From Rhodobacterales bacterium (GTDB lineage Bacteria; Pseudomonadota; Alphaproteobacteria; Rhodobacterales; Rhodobacteraceae): DNA of 9,352 nt. This document shows, in pieces, positions 1 to 5,174 of the stretch. The stretch covers positions 1-9,352 of the forward strand of contig JANXPK010000354.1 of NCBI GenBank assembly GCA_025357355.1. Reading direction: 5' to 3'. Each line of letters opens with the position of its first letter. Position 1 is the stretch's first letter. The notes under the pieces were generated by a model. It saw only the letters and a list, made by a program, of their open reading frames with translations. It was not told where the DNA came from and searched no databases. A program made the translations under genes and the position numbers.

Positions 1-173
1 TGCAGCGCCCGGCCCAGTTCAGTGCGCAGCGCCAGTTCCAGCCCGTCGATCCAGTCGGGCACCCGCAGGCGCAAATCCAGCCCTTTGCCATTGACCGAAC
101 GGATGTCCCACATCCAGCTGTGCCCGGCCCCCTGCCCCTTGCGTGCGGCAAAGCCGGTCATCGAGATCGTCAT
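1..173 (-). CDS. yicC: YicC-family endoribonuclease, N-terminal part (cut by window edge)
   Basis: The minus strand reads ATG at 173-171 and stays open to the window edge, giving 57 codons. The protein starts MTISMTGFAARKGQG and continues with a W-(D/E)-(I/M)-R-S-V-N motif (WDIRSVNGKGLD, about residues 22-33), then LRLP-like and LE-like blocks. This is the pattern of the YicC N-terminus (E. coli YicC begins MIRSMTAY and has WEMRSVN). A ribosome binding site, GGAGG, lies at 182-178, four bases before the ATG, and supports this start. YicC proteins are about 290 aa, so roughly four fifths is missing here. The family is known for endoribonuclease activity and growth-phase effects, and in many alphaproteobacteria it lies near gmk; that neighbour would be outside this window. 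Family assignment is fairly firm although only the first 57 residues are visible. Confidence 0.85.
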   Translation of the reverse strand, partial: MTISMTGFAARKGQGAGHSWMWDIRSVNGKGLDLRLRVPDWIDGLELALRTELGRAL

Positions 174-387
174 CGTGCCTCCAGGCTGCACAACCGGGGC
201 GTGCAGATGTTTACCATTTGTCGAGATTGTCCGCCAAATCCCGGCCAAATGCGCTATGTTAAAGTCTCGGTAACCGATGTTGCCACCAGTGGACCGAAGC
301 TTTGTCCGCAGGGTTAGCAGAGGCACAGGCAGGCAACAACGGGTTCTTGGCGGGTCAGGCAGACCACGGTCGGAAGGAAAAGCGGCG
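174..387. other. Divergent intergenic region yicC / PAS gene
   Basis: These 214 bases separate the divergent yicC and PAS_5 starts, so promoters for both should lie here. I see the two ribosome sites at the ends and an AT-richer stretch at about 205-275. I find no convincing -35/-10 pair for either direction. The best minus-strand candidate (TTGGCG, 18 bases, TAAACA) is weak. The heptamer GCCAAAT occurs twice (about 233-250), which may be chance. Confidence 0.4.
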
Positions 388-1074
388 ATGTCATATTTCA
401 GCAAAGGCGGACGCGGCAATGGTCACGAAGCGGGCGTGCCAGAGGCGAAGTTCGCCCTGCTGGCCCAGGTGCGCGCCTATTGGGAAGGGTTGCGTGATGG
501 GGCCCACTTGCCACGCCGGGATGAGATTGATCCGCGCGGCATTGCCGGGGCCTTGGAGAACACCTTTCTGCTGGAGCGCGTGGCCCCCGGCATCGCCCGG
601 TTCCGGCTGGCGGGAATGCAGTTGCATGACCTGATGGGGATGGATGTGCGGGGCATGCCGCTGTCGTCGCTGATCGAGCCTTTGGGTCGCAACCGGCTGG
701 CCGAGGCGCTGGAGAGCGTGTTTGCCGGACCGGGGATTCTGGAGGTCAATCTGGAGGCCGAGCGGGGTCTGGGGCGGCCGGAATTGACGGGGAGGCTGTT
801 GCTGTTGCCGCTGACGGCGGCACGGGGCGAGGTCGATCTGGCGCTGGGGTGCCTTGCGACCCATGGCACATTGGGACGGACACCGCGGCGGTTTGCCATT
901 GCCAGCGTGCTGAGCGAAAAGCTGGAAAGGCCGGCGGGTGAACGGAAGGGTATCGAGCACCGTGTCCCCGAACCGGTTTTTGGTCTGGCCGAAGCCGCCA
1001 CCGCCTATGCCCCGGCCCTGCCCCGTCCGCCGCGCGGCAGGCCCAATTTGCGGCTGGTCCATTCGCGGGACTGA
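388..1074 (+). CDS. PAS_5-type PAS domain protein
   Basis: This is a 228-aa protein with no transmembrane segment or signal peptide. Residues about 22-155 fit the PAS_5 family common in Rhodobacterales and Rhizobiales: a YW..L block at 31-35, PRRDEIDP at 42-49, FLLERV at 60-65 and RFRLAG at 71-76. A basic, proline-rich tail follows, ending in NLRLV at 220-224. No kinase, GGDEF, EAL or HTH output domain is attached, so it is a stand-alone sensory or adaptor module with no predictable ligand. The ATG at 388 is chosen because AAGGA lies nine bases upstream (374-378) and the family motifs begin soon after. The frame is open upstream to an ATG at 277, but that extension is low-complexity basic sequence without a clear ribosome site. 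It is divergent from yicC, with 214 bases between them. The function is unknown beyond the domain. Confidence 0.8.
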   Translation: MSYFSKGGRGNGHEAGVPEAKFALLAQVRAYWEGLRDGAHLPRRDEIDPRGIAGALENTFLLERVAPGIARFRLAGMQLHDLMGMDVRGMPLSSLIEPLGRNRLAEALESVFAGPGILEVNLEAERGLGRPELTGRLLLLPLTAARGEVDLALGCLATHGTLGRTPRRFAIASVLSEKLERPAGERKGIEHRVPEPVFGLAEAATAYAPALPRPPRGRPNLRLVHSRD

Positions 1075-1093
1075 AACCTGGGTGGGACACCCC

Positions 1094-1122
1094 TTGGTCC
1101 AAGGTTAGGACCATCGTATAAG
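1094..1122 (+). promoter_or_regulatory. Candidate promoter with palindrome over the -35 box
   Basis: TTGGTC (1094-1099) and TATAAG (1117-1122) are separated by 17 bases, a good sigma-70 geometry pointing right. The palindrome CCTTGG-T-CCAAGG (1092-1104) covers the whole -35 box, and a second inverted repeat, TGGTCC-N7-GGACCA, spans 1095-1113, so a repressor site is possible. The nearest plus-strand product would start near 1129, in a region without a convincing protein gene. The inverted repeats might instead be the 3' end structure of the PAS gene, whose stop is 17 bases upstream of the palindrome. This is a motif reading only. Confidence 0.35.
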
Positions 1123-1235
1123 AAATTGGCATTAAACGATATAAGCTATTCTAGAAGGGCGTGATCCACTTTGATGGAATCGATGCCCGACCAGCGAAAC
1201 ATGCTCTGAACCTGCATCTGCCGCCTGCCTTCTCT

Positions 1236-1263
1236 TCCCCGGTAGGCCAAAGCCTATCGGGGA
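1236..1263. repeat. Hairpin, 12-bp stem with CAAA loop
   Basis: The arm TCCCCGGTAGGC (1236-1247) pairs with GCCTATCGGGGA (1252-1263) along 12 positions with one G-U wobble, leaving loop CAAA. No T-run follows on either strand, so it is not a classical intrinsic terminator. It could be the folded part of a transcript from the promoter-like element at 1094-1122. Confidence 0.5.
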
Positions 1264-1382
1264 CGTGCCCGACCCCCCCCTGGCGGGCGCGTCCCGCTCC
1301 ACCCGCGGTCGTGCGCGTCCCCTTCGTCAACATGGCACCCGACCCGACCTCCCTTGCCTTGCGCTGGCGCGCGGCGGCAATC

Positions 1383-1423
1383 GGACCGATGAGGGCTACA
1401 TTGTAGCCCTCATCAGACGGTCC
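1383..1423. repeat. Long near-perfect palindrome
   Basis: GATGAGGGCTACA (1388-1400) and TGTAGCCCTCATC (1402-1414) are perfect inverse complements around a single T at 1401. Outside, GGACCG (1383-1388) can also pair with CGGTCC (1418-1423) if a four-base bulge at 1414-1417 is allowed, giving up to 18 paired positions. It lies about 86 bases beyond the stop of the DAHP synthase gene. No T-run follows on either strand. It may be a bidirectional transcription or RNA-end structure between convergent genes, a protein-binding dyad, or part of a dispersed repeat. Confidence 0.6.
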
Positions 1424-1467
1424 TCTGGTGCGGGTGGCGAGGGTGGCCTTGCAGACCAAGCTGCCAT

Positions 1468-1485
1468 CCTGATGTTTCCATCAAG
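1468..1485 (-). terminator. Stem-loop with GAAA tetraloop after DAHP synthase gene
   Basis: On the minus strand, CTTGATG-GAAA-CATCAGG forms a seven-pair stem (one wobble) closed by a GNRA-type loop. It starts 24 bases after the stop of the DAHP synthase gene. The lack of a following T-run argues against strict intrinsic termination. It may mark or protect the 3' end of the mRNA. Confidence 0.3.
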
Positions 1486-1508
1486 ATTGATCGCGCGCCA
1501 GCCGCAGC

Positions 1509-2879
1509 TTACAGGGCGATGCGGCGGTTGTCTTCGCGGCGCGAGGTCAGTTCCTCGGCCACCAGGAACGCCAGTTCCAGCGACTGGCTGGCGTTCAGGC
1601 GCGGGTCGCAAGCGGTGTGATAGCGGCTGGACAGATCCTCGTCCGACACCGCGCGCAGGCCGCCGGTGCATTCGGTCACGTCCTTGCCCGTCATTTCGAA
1701 ATGCACACCGCCGGGGATGGTGCCCTCGGCCTTGTGGATGGCGAAGAATTCGCGCACCTCACGCAGCACCGATTCGAAGGGACGGGTCTTGTAGCCGGAC
1801 GCCGCCTTGATGGTGTTGCCATGCATGGCGTCGCAGGACCAGACCACGTTGGCCCCCTCGGCCTGAACAGTCTTGATCAGGCGCGGCAGATGGTCGCCGA
1901 CCTTGCCCGCGCCAAAGCGGGCGATCAGGGTCAGCCGACCTGCCTCGTTCTGCGGATTGAGCTTGGCCATCAGCACCTTGAGGTCCTCGGCGGTGGTCGA
2001 TGGGCCGCATTTCAATCCGATCGGGTTCAGGACGCCACGGGCAAACTCGACATGGGCGCCGTCGGGCTGGCGGGTGCGGTCGCCGATCCAGATCATGTGG
2101 CCGGAACCGGCAACGGGTTGGCCCGTCAGGCTGTCGATCCGGCACAGGGCCTCTTCATACTCCAGCAGCAGCGCCTCGTGGCTGGTATAGAAGTCGACGG
2201 TCGACAGGGTATGGGCGGTGTCGGCATTGACCCCGGCAGCGGTCATGAAATCGAGGGCGTCGGCGATACGGTTGGACAGTTCGCGGTAGCGTTCGGCCTT
2301 GTCATGCTCGGCAAAGCCCAGCGTCCAGGAATGGACGCGGTGAATGTCGGCAAAACCGCCGGTGGAGAAGGCGCGCAAGAGGTTCAGCGAGGCTGCGGCC
2401 TGCGTATAGGCCTGCAACATCCGGCGCGGATCGGGCACGCGGTCGGCGGCGGTGAAGTCAAAGCCGTTGATGATGTCGCCGCGATAAGACGGCAGCTCGA
2501 CACCGCCGATGACTTCGGTTCCGGCCGAGCGCGGCTTGGCGAACTGGCCGGCGATGCGGCCGATCTTGATGACGGGAACCTTGGCGCCATAGGTCAGAAC
2601 CACGGCCATCTGCAGCATGACGCGGAAGGTGTCGCGGATGTTGTCGGCACTGAATTCCGCAAAGCTTTCGGCGCAGTCGCCGCCTTGCATGACGAAAGCC
2701 TTGCCCTCGGAGGCCAATGCCAGTTGTTTTTTCAGTGTGCGCGCCTCTCCTGCGAAGACCAGCGGCGGGTATTTGGCCAGCTGCGCCTCGGCGGCATGCA
2801 AGGCCACTTGATCGGGATAGTCCGGCATCTGCACCCGCGGTTTGGCGCGCCAGTCTGTCTTGGTCCAACCCTTGGTCAT
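1509..2879 (-). CDS. aroG: Class II 3-deoxy-7-phosphoheptulonate (DAHP) synthase
   Basis: This is a 456-aa cytosolic enzyme that joins phosphoenolpyruvate and erythrose 4-phosphate to give DAHP, the entry step to the shikimate pathway and aromatic amino acids. The length and motifs are those of the class II (plant/Mycobacterium) type: GGDCAESF at 66-73, KIGRIAGQFAKPRS at 105-118, SHEALLLEYE at 233-242, WIGDRTR at 264-270, KCGPS at 290-294, RFGAGKV at 321-327, WSCDAMHGNT at 347-356 and HFEMTGKDVTEC at 393-404. The expected metal ligands are present (Cys69, His353, Glu395, Asp425, by analogy with the M. tuberculosis enzyme), so it should be active. The start at 2879 is preceded by AAGGGA seven bases upstream and matches the family N-terminus; an upstream in-frame start (2993) would add 38 unrelated residues. 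It is monocistronic by layout and divergent from the GlxA regulator. The family is certain; the symbol is by convention. Confidence 0.95.
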   Translation of the reverse strand: MTKGWTKTDWRAKPRVQMPDYPDQVALHAAEAQLAKYPPLVFAGEARTLKKQLALASEGKAFVMQGGDCAESFAEFSADNIRDTFRVMLQMAVVLTYGAKVPVIKIGRIAGQFAKPRSAGTEVIGGVELPSYRGDIINGFDFTAADRVPDPRRMLQAYTQAAASLNLLRAFSTGGFADIHRVHSWTLGFAEHDKAERYRELSNRIADALDFMTAAGVNADTAHTLSTVDFYTSHEALLLEYEEALCRIDSLTGQPVAGSGHMIWIGDRTRQPDGAHVEFARGVLNPIGLKCGPSTTAEDLKVLMAKLNPQNEAGRLTLIARFGAGKVGDHLPRLIKTVQAEGANVVWSCDAMHGNTIKAASGYKTRPFESVLREVREFFAIHKAEGTIPGGVHFEMTGKDVTECTGGLRAVSDEDLSSRYHTACDPRLNASQSLELAFLVAEELTSRREDNRRIAL

Positions 2880-2912
2880 GGCATTTCCCTTAACTCGCAT
2901 CGATGATCGCGT

Positions 2913-2940
2913 CCTATAAGGAAAGTGATCTGAAATGCAA
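2913..2940 (-). promoter_or_regulatory. Candidate promoter of the DAHP synthase gene
   Basis: On the minus strand TTGCAT (2940-2935) and TATAGG (2918-2913) are 16 bases apart. Transcription would begin near 2905, leaving a leader of about 26 bases before the ATG at 2879, which carries the AAGGGA ribosome site. Position and geometry are plausible. No trp-like leader peptide or attenuator is visible in so short a leader. Confidence 0.4.
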
Positions 2941-3022
2941 AGGGCGAAAGCCGCGGATTGCCCTTGCGGTGGACGGGCAATGCCCCTATCCATGCGCCAT
3001 TACCGACATTGCAGGTCGCAAC

Positions 3023-4048
3023 ATGGCAAGCCTTCCGCGCAAAGCAACCCAAACCGCCCAGGCCGAGGTGCCGCGACGTTTTGTCTTTCTGCTCCTCGAC
3101 AAGTTCACCATGCTGTCGTTTGCCAGCGCGATCGAGCCCTTGCGGATTGCCAACCGGGTCGTGGGCCAGCCCTTGTATTCCTGGGCGCTGGCGGGCGAAG
3201 GCGGGCAATATGCCACCTGTTCCAATGGCGCCTCGTTCAAGCTGGACATGGGGCTGGACGAGATTGACCGCGACGATACGCTGTTGGTGTGCGGCGGCAT
3301 CGACGTGCAGAAATCGACGACCAAACCTGTGCTGAACTGGCTGCGGCGCGAGGCGCGGCGCGGGGTCACGATAGCGGGTCTGTGCACGGGATCTTATGCG
3401 CTGGCCAAGGCGGGGCTGCTGGACGGCAAGAAGGCCACCATTCACTGGGAGAACCAGGACGGGTTTCTGGAAGAGTTCGATGACGTCGATCTAACCAAGT
3501 CGGTGTTCGTGATGGACGGCAACCGCTGGAGCACGGCAGGGGGGACCAGTTCGCTGGACCTGATGCTGAAGGTGATTGCGGCGGGGCATGGCGAAGATGT
3601 CGCCAATACGGTCGCCGACCAGCTGATCTATTCGACCCCGCGCACCGATCAGGACACCCAGCGCCTGTCGATTCCGACGCGGATCGGGGTCAGGCATCCC
3701 AAGCTGAGCCAGGTCATCCAGATGATGGAAGGCAATATCGAGGACCCGATGTCACCGGCCGAACTCGCCGAGGAAGTCGGCATGTCGACCCGGCAGCTGG
3801 AGCGGCTGTTTCGCCGTTATCTCAACCGCAGCCCCAAGCGCTATTACATGGAGTTGCGGCTGCAGAAGGCCCGCAATCTGTTGATGCAGACCGACATGAG
3901 TGTGATCAACGTCGCCTTGGCCTGCGGTTTTGCCAGCCCGTCGCATTTTTCCAAATGTTACCGCAGCCATTACAACACCACACCGTACCGCGAGCGGGGC
4001 ACGCAAGGCGCGCCTGCCCCGATCGCAGTGGCGCGGCTGTCGATCTAG
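3023..4048 (+). CDS. GlxA-family transcriptional regulator (DJ-1/PfpI domain plus AraC HTH)
   Basis: This is a 341-aa cytosolic regulator. Residues about 18-205 form a DJ-1/PfpI (glutamine amidotransferase-like) ligand domain, with the nucleophile-elbow motif GLCTGSYALAKAGLLDG at 119-135 (Cys121) and IHWE at 140-143. Residues about 229-326 form the AraC DNA-binding domain: the first helix-turn-helix is around SPAELAEEVGMSTRQLERLF (244-263), the second around VALACGFASPSHFSKCYR (297-314), with the usual TTPYRER end. Relatives include GbdR, CdhR and ArgR, which sense betaine, carnitine or arginine; the effector here cannot be read from the sequence. The start at 3023 is chosen because family homology begins just after it, although the upstream ribosome site is weak (AGGT). 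The frame is open back to 2903, across the synthase promoter. The stop TAG overlaps that of the convergent DUF805 gene. Confidence 0.9.
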   Translation: MASLPRKATQTAQAEVPRRFVFLLLDKFTMLSFASAIEPLRIANRVVGQPLYSWALAGEGGQYATCSNGASFKLDMGLDEIDRDDTLLVCGGIDVQKSTTKPVLNWLRREARRGVTIAGLCTGSYALAKAGLLDGKKATIHWENQDGFLEEFDDVDLTKSVFVMDGNRWSTAGGTSSLDLMLKVIAAGHGEDVANTVADQLIYSTPRTDQDTQRLSIPTRIGVRHPKLSQVIQMMEGNIEDPMSPAELAEEVGMSTRQLERLFRRYLNRSPKRYYMELRLQKARNLLMQTDMSVINVALACGFASPSHFSKCYRSHYNTTPYRERGTQGAPAPIAVARLSI

Positions 4049-4437
4049 GCGGCCAGCGGATCGGGGCCGAAACGGTTGTCGCCCGCCGTGCCCTTGGTGC
4101 AATCCCACACGATCAGGATGATGGCGCCAATCAGCGGGATCAGCACGATCAGCACCCACCAGCCGGACCGGTCGATGTCATGCAGGCGGCGGATCGCTAG
4201 GGCGAGGCCGGGCAGGAAGTTGACCAGATCCCAGATCAGCGCAATTGGCCCGGCCTGATACATGCCGGAATACATGCCACCCGCCATGCTGGAATGACCG
4301 CCCCCCTCGACGAAGGCGATGATCACGCCGACGATCAGTTGAAACAGCACCCACCACCACAGCGCCGACCGCTGCGAGCGGCCCGAGAAATTGACGTAAT
4401 TCCGGTAGCCGGAAGTCACCGCCTCGACAATATTCAT
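4045..4437 (-). CDS. DUF805 family inner-membrane protein
   Basis: This is a 130-aa protein with three likely membrane segments at about 24-44, 62-82 and 91-111. The family motifs are clear: NFSGRSQRSALWWW at 16-29, AIRRLHDIDRSGWW at 81-94 and GDNRFGPDP at 119-127. DUF805 proteins are small inner-membrane proteins of unknown function, often next to other small envelope proteins. The ATG at 4437 matches the family start and has a purine-rich GGGGATGGGAC stretch just upstream; an in-frame ATG at 4470 would add 11 non-family residues. It lies 90 bases after the DUF4189 gene on the same strand and could be co-transcribed with it. Its stop codon is interlocked with that of the GlxA regulator through the shared bases CTAG (4045-4048). 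Confidence 0.88.
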   Translation of the reverse strand: MNIVEAVTSGYRNYVNFSGRSQRSALWWWVLFQLIVGVIIAFVEGGGHSSMAGGMYSGMYQAGPIALIWDLVNFLPGLALAIRRLHDIDRSGWWVLIVLIPLIGAIILIVWDCTKGTAGDNRFGPDPLAA

Positions 4438-4527
4438 GTCCCATCCCCGTTTGATTGCAACCAAGTGCATCAGGAATAGAACGAAGTCAGGCTATCTGTC
4501 TATATCTTGTGCGTGCGTGCCGGTTTT
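4438..4527 (-). other. Spacer between DUF4189 and DUF805 genes
   Basis: These 90 bases are AT-richer than the genes around them. They contain three tandem copies of GTGC (4509-4520, plus strand) and a CTATCTGTCTATAT stretch that on the minus strand may include a -10 box for the DUF805 gene. There is no intrinsic terminator after the DUF4189 stop, so read-through into DUF805 is possible. Confidence 0.3.
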
Positions 4528-4896
4528 TCACTTGGCTTGGTTGCAGAACGACAACGTGACCAGGCAATTGCTGGTAAAGCCGTCGCATTTGGCCAGCGCT
4601 ACCTCTTCGGACCGGGCCACGGACTTGTCGGCTGAAAACCCCATGCCGTAACCATCGCCAACTGCGACCGCACCACAATTCGGGAATGTGACGACAGCGT
4701 CACAGTCATCGACGCCGCATTGGTTGATCGCCTCGGTCTTGGCGTCCTTTTTGGCGGCAAAGTTCCAGCCACCGCCGACCTTGCCGGTCGAGGGGGAAAA
4801 GGCGATGGCGCCGAAAAGCTTGTCGGCCATGGCGGAGCCCGCAGCAACGGGCAGGGTCAGGGCACAGGTCAGCACGAGATGGGCAAGGTGACGCAT
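4528..4896 (-). CDS. DUF4189 domain secreted protein
   Basis: This 122-aa protein has a clear Sec signal peptide (MRH, then hydrophobic residues to about 22, cleavage after AMA at 24). The mature part of about 98 residues fits DUF4189: FGAIAFSPSTGKVGGGWNF at the start, then a W-N-F..A..A...C repeat, VVTFPNCGAVAVG and a closing CNQAK. Six cysteines in the mature chain suggest up to three disulfides and a periplasmic or extracellular location. The domain is common in proteobacteria and actinobacteria and has no assigned function. The start at 4896 is supported by AAAGGA seven bases upstream. It is divergent from the LIV importer operon across a 278-base control region and upstream of the DUF805 gene on the same strand. 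Confidence 0.85.
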   Translation of the reverse strand: MRHLAHLVLTCALTLPVAAGSAMADKLFGAIAFSPSTGKVGGGWNFAAKKDAKTEAINQCGVDDCDAVVTFPNCGAVAVGDGYGMGFSADKSVARSEEVALAKCDGFTSNCLVTLSFCNQAK

Positions 4897-4927
4897 CGCG
4901 CATCCTTTGGGTCGATTCCTGGCAAAT

Positions 4928-4939
4928 AGGTGGCCACCT
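4928..4939. promoter_or_regulatory. 12-base palindrome upstream of the DUF4189 gene
   Basis: AGGTGGCCACCT is a perfect palindrome 31 bases upstream of the DUF4189 start. On the minus strand a good -35-like TTGACG lies at 4955-4950, but the best -10-like hexamers (TATTTG, CTATTT) sit 20-21 bases downstream of it, longer than usual, with the palindrome mostly inside that spacer. An activator that realigns a long spacer is possible, as is chance. The binding protein is unknown. Confidence 0.3.
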
Positions 4940-5014
4940 GCGGGTTTTTCGTCAAGTACGTTCCGAAAATAGCCGGATACTGCGCCCGAAAGGCCAGATT
5001 GGGGGTCAGGCGGT

Positions 5015-5030
5015 ATTTCAAGCTTGAAAT
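5015..5030. promoter_or_regulatory. Perfect 16-base palindrome, likely operator of the LIV operon
   Basis: ATTTCAAGCTTGAAAT is a perfect dyad whose right half contains the -35 hexamer of the LIV promoter. It lies between the wider inverted arms CAGGCGG (5007-5013) and CCGCCTG (5038-5044). Its place over the -35 box suggests a repressor or a nitrogen/amino-acid responsive regulator; the identity cannot be read here. Confidence 0.5.
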
Positions 5031-5052
5031 TTCGCCCCCGCCTGCCTAGAAC
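5024..5052 (+). promoter_or_regulatory. Promoter of the LIV importer operon
   Basis: TTGAAA (5024-5029) and TAGAAC (5047-5052) are 17 bases apart, matching the sigma-70 consensus at five and four of six positions. Transcription should begin near 5059, leaving a leader of about 115 bases before the binding-protein ATG at 5175. It is the best promoter match I found in the 278-base divergent region. Confidence 0.5.
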
Positions 5053-5058
5053 AGGCCA

Positions 5059-5083
5059 CCTGACGTAAAGTCAGGCGTCTGAC
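5059..5083 (+). promoter_or_regulatory. Leader with two mutually exclusive hairpins
   Basis: At the predicted start of the LIV transcript, CCTGAC (5059-5064) pairs with GTCAGG (5070-5075). The same GTCAG (5070-5074) can instead pair with CTGAC (5079-5083) over a GCGT loop. The two folds share one arm and cannot coexist. No leader peptide ATG is present before the binding-protein gene, so translation-coupled attenuation is not supported. Possible roles are protection of the 5' end or protein/RNA binding. Confidence 0.35.
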
Positions 5084-5174
5084 CCGGGAAATTCGGCGCG
5101 CCAAGACGCTTTTCTTTTGGTTCAGGCCACACTAGGCTCAAAGCCAGGATTGCGATCCAACAAGGGAGTTAACA

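Larger units (their letters stand above)
1075..1508. other. 434-base region without a convincing protein gene
   Basis: This lies between the ends of the PAS gene (plus) and the DAHP synthase gene (minus). The first 80 bases are AT-rich and hold a promoter-like element and overlapping short inverted repeats (1080-1113). The rest is GC-rich, with an eight-C run at 1273-1280 and three clear hairpins (1236-1263, 1383-1423, 1468-1485). Frames of 81 and 102 codons exist, but they lack ribosome sites and have protein composition typical of GC-rich non-coding frames. The two flanking genes are convergent, so one would expect 3' ends here, but 434 bases is more than transcription termination needs. 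A small RNA is possible but unproven. Confidence 0.5.

Noticed and set aside
391..1062. 223-codon open frame on minus strand over the PAS gene
   Set aside because: Composition (R, P, Q, H) is that of a shadow frame, and the plus strand has PAS_5 motifs with a good ribosome site.
1236..1263. Intrinsic (rho-independent) terminator at this hairpin
   Set aside because: No T-run on either strand after the stem, so it is kept only as a hairpin.
1273..1280. Run of eight C as a phase-variation tract
   Set aside because: It is not inside a credible gene or promoter, so slippage would have no evident effect.
1151..1459. 102-codon minus frame and 81-codon plus frame (1161-1406) in the gene-free interval
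   Set aside because: Neither has a convincing ribosome site, domain or signal peptide, and both run through the palindromes and the eight-C run; a non-coding reading is simpler.
1617..2906. 429-codon open frame on plus strand
   Set aside because: It lies wholly antisense to the DAHP synthase gene, whose motifs are complete. Long antisense frames are normal in GC-rich codon usage, and the product is rich in G, A, Q and H without family motifs.
4509..4520. Three tandem GTGC units as a meaningful repeat
   Set aside because: Too short to distinguish from chance, and outside any gene.
5094..5101. GGCGCGCC palindrome upstream of livK
   Set aside because: An eight-base GC palindrome is common in such GC-rich DNA and is not placed on a promoter element.
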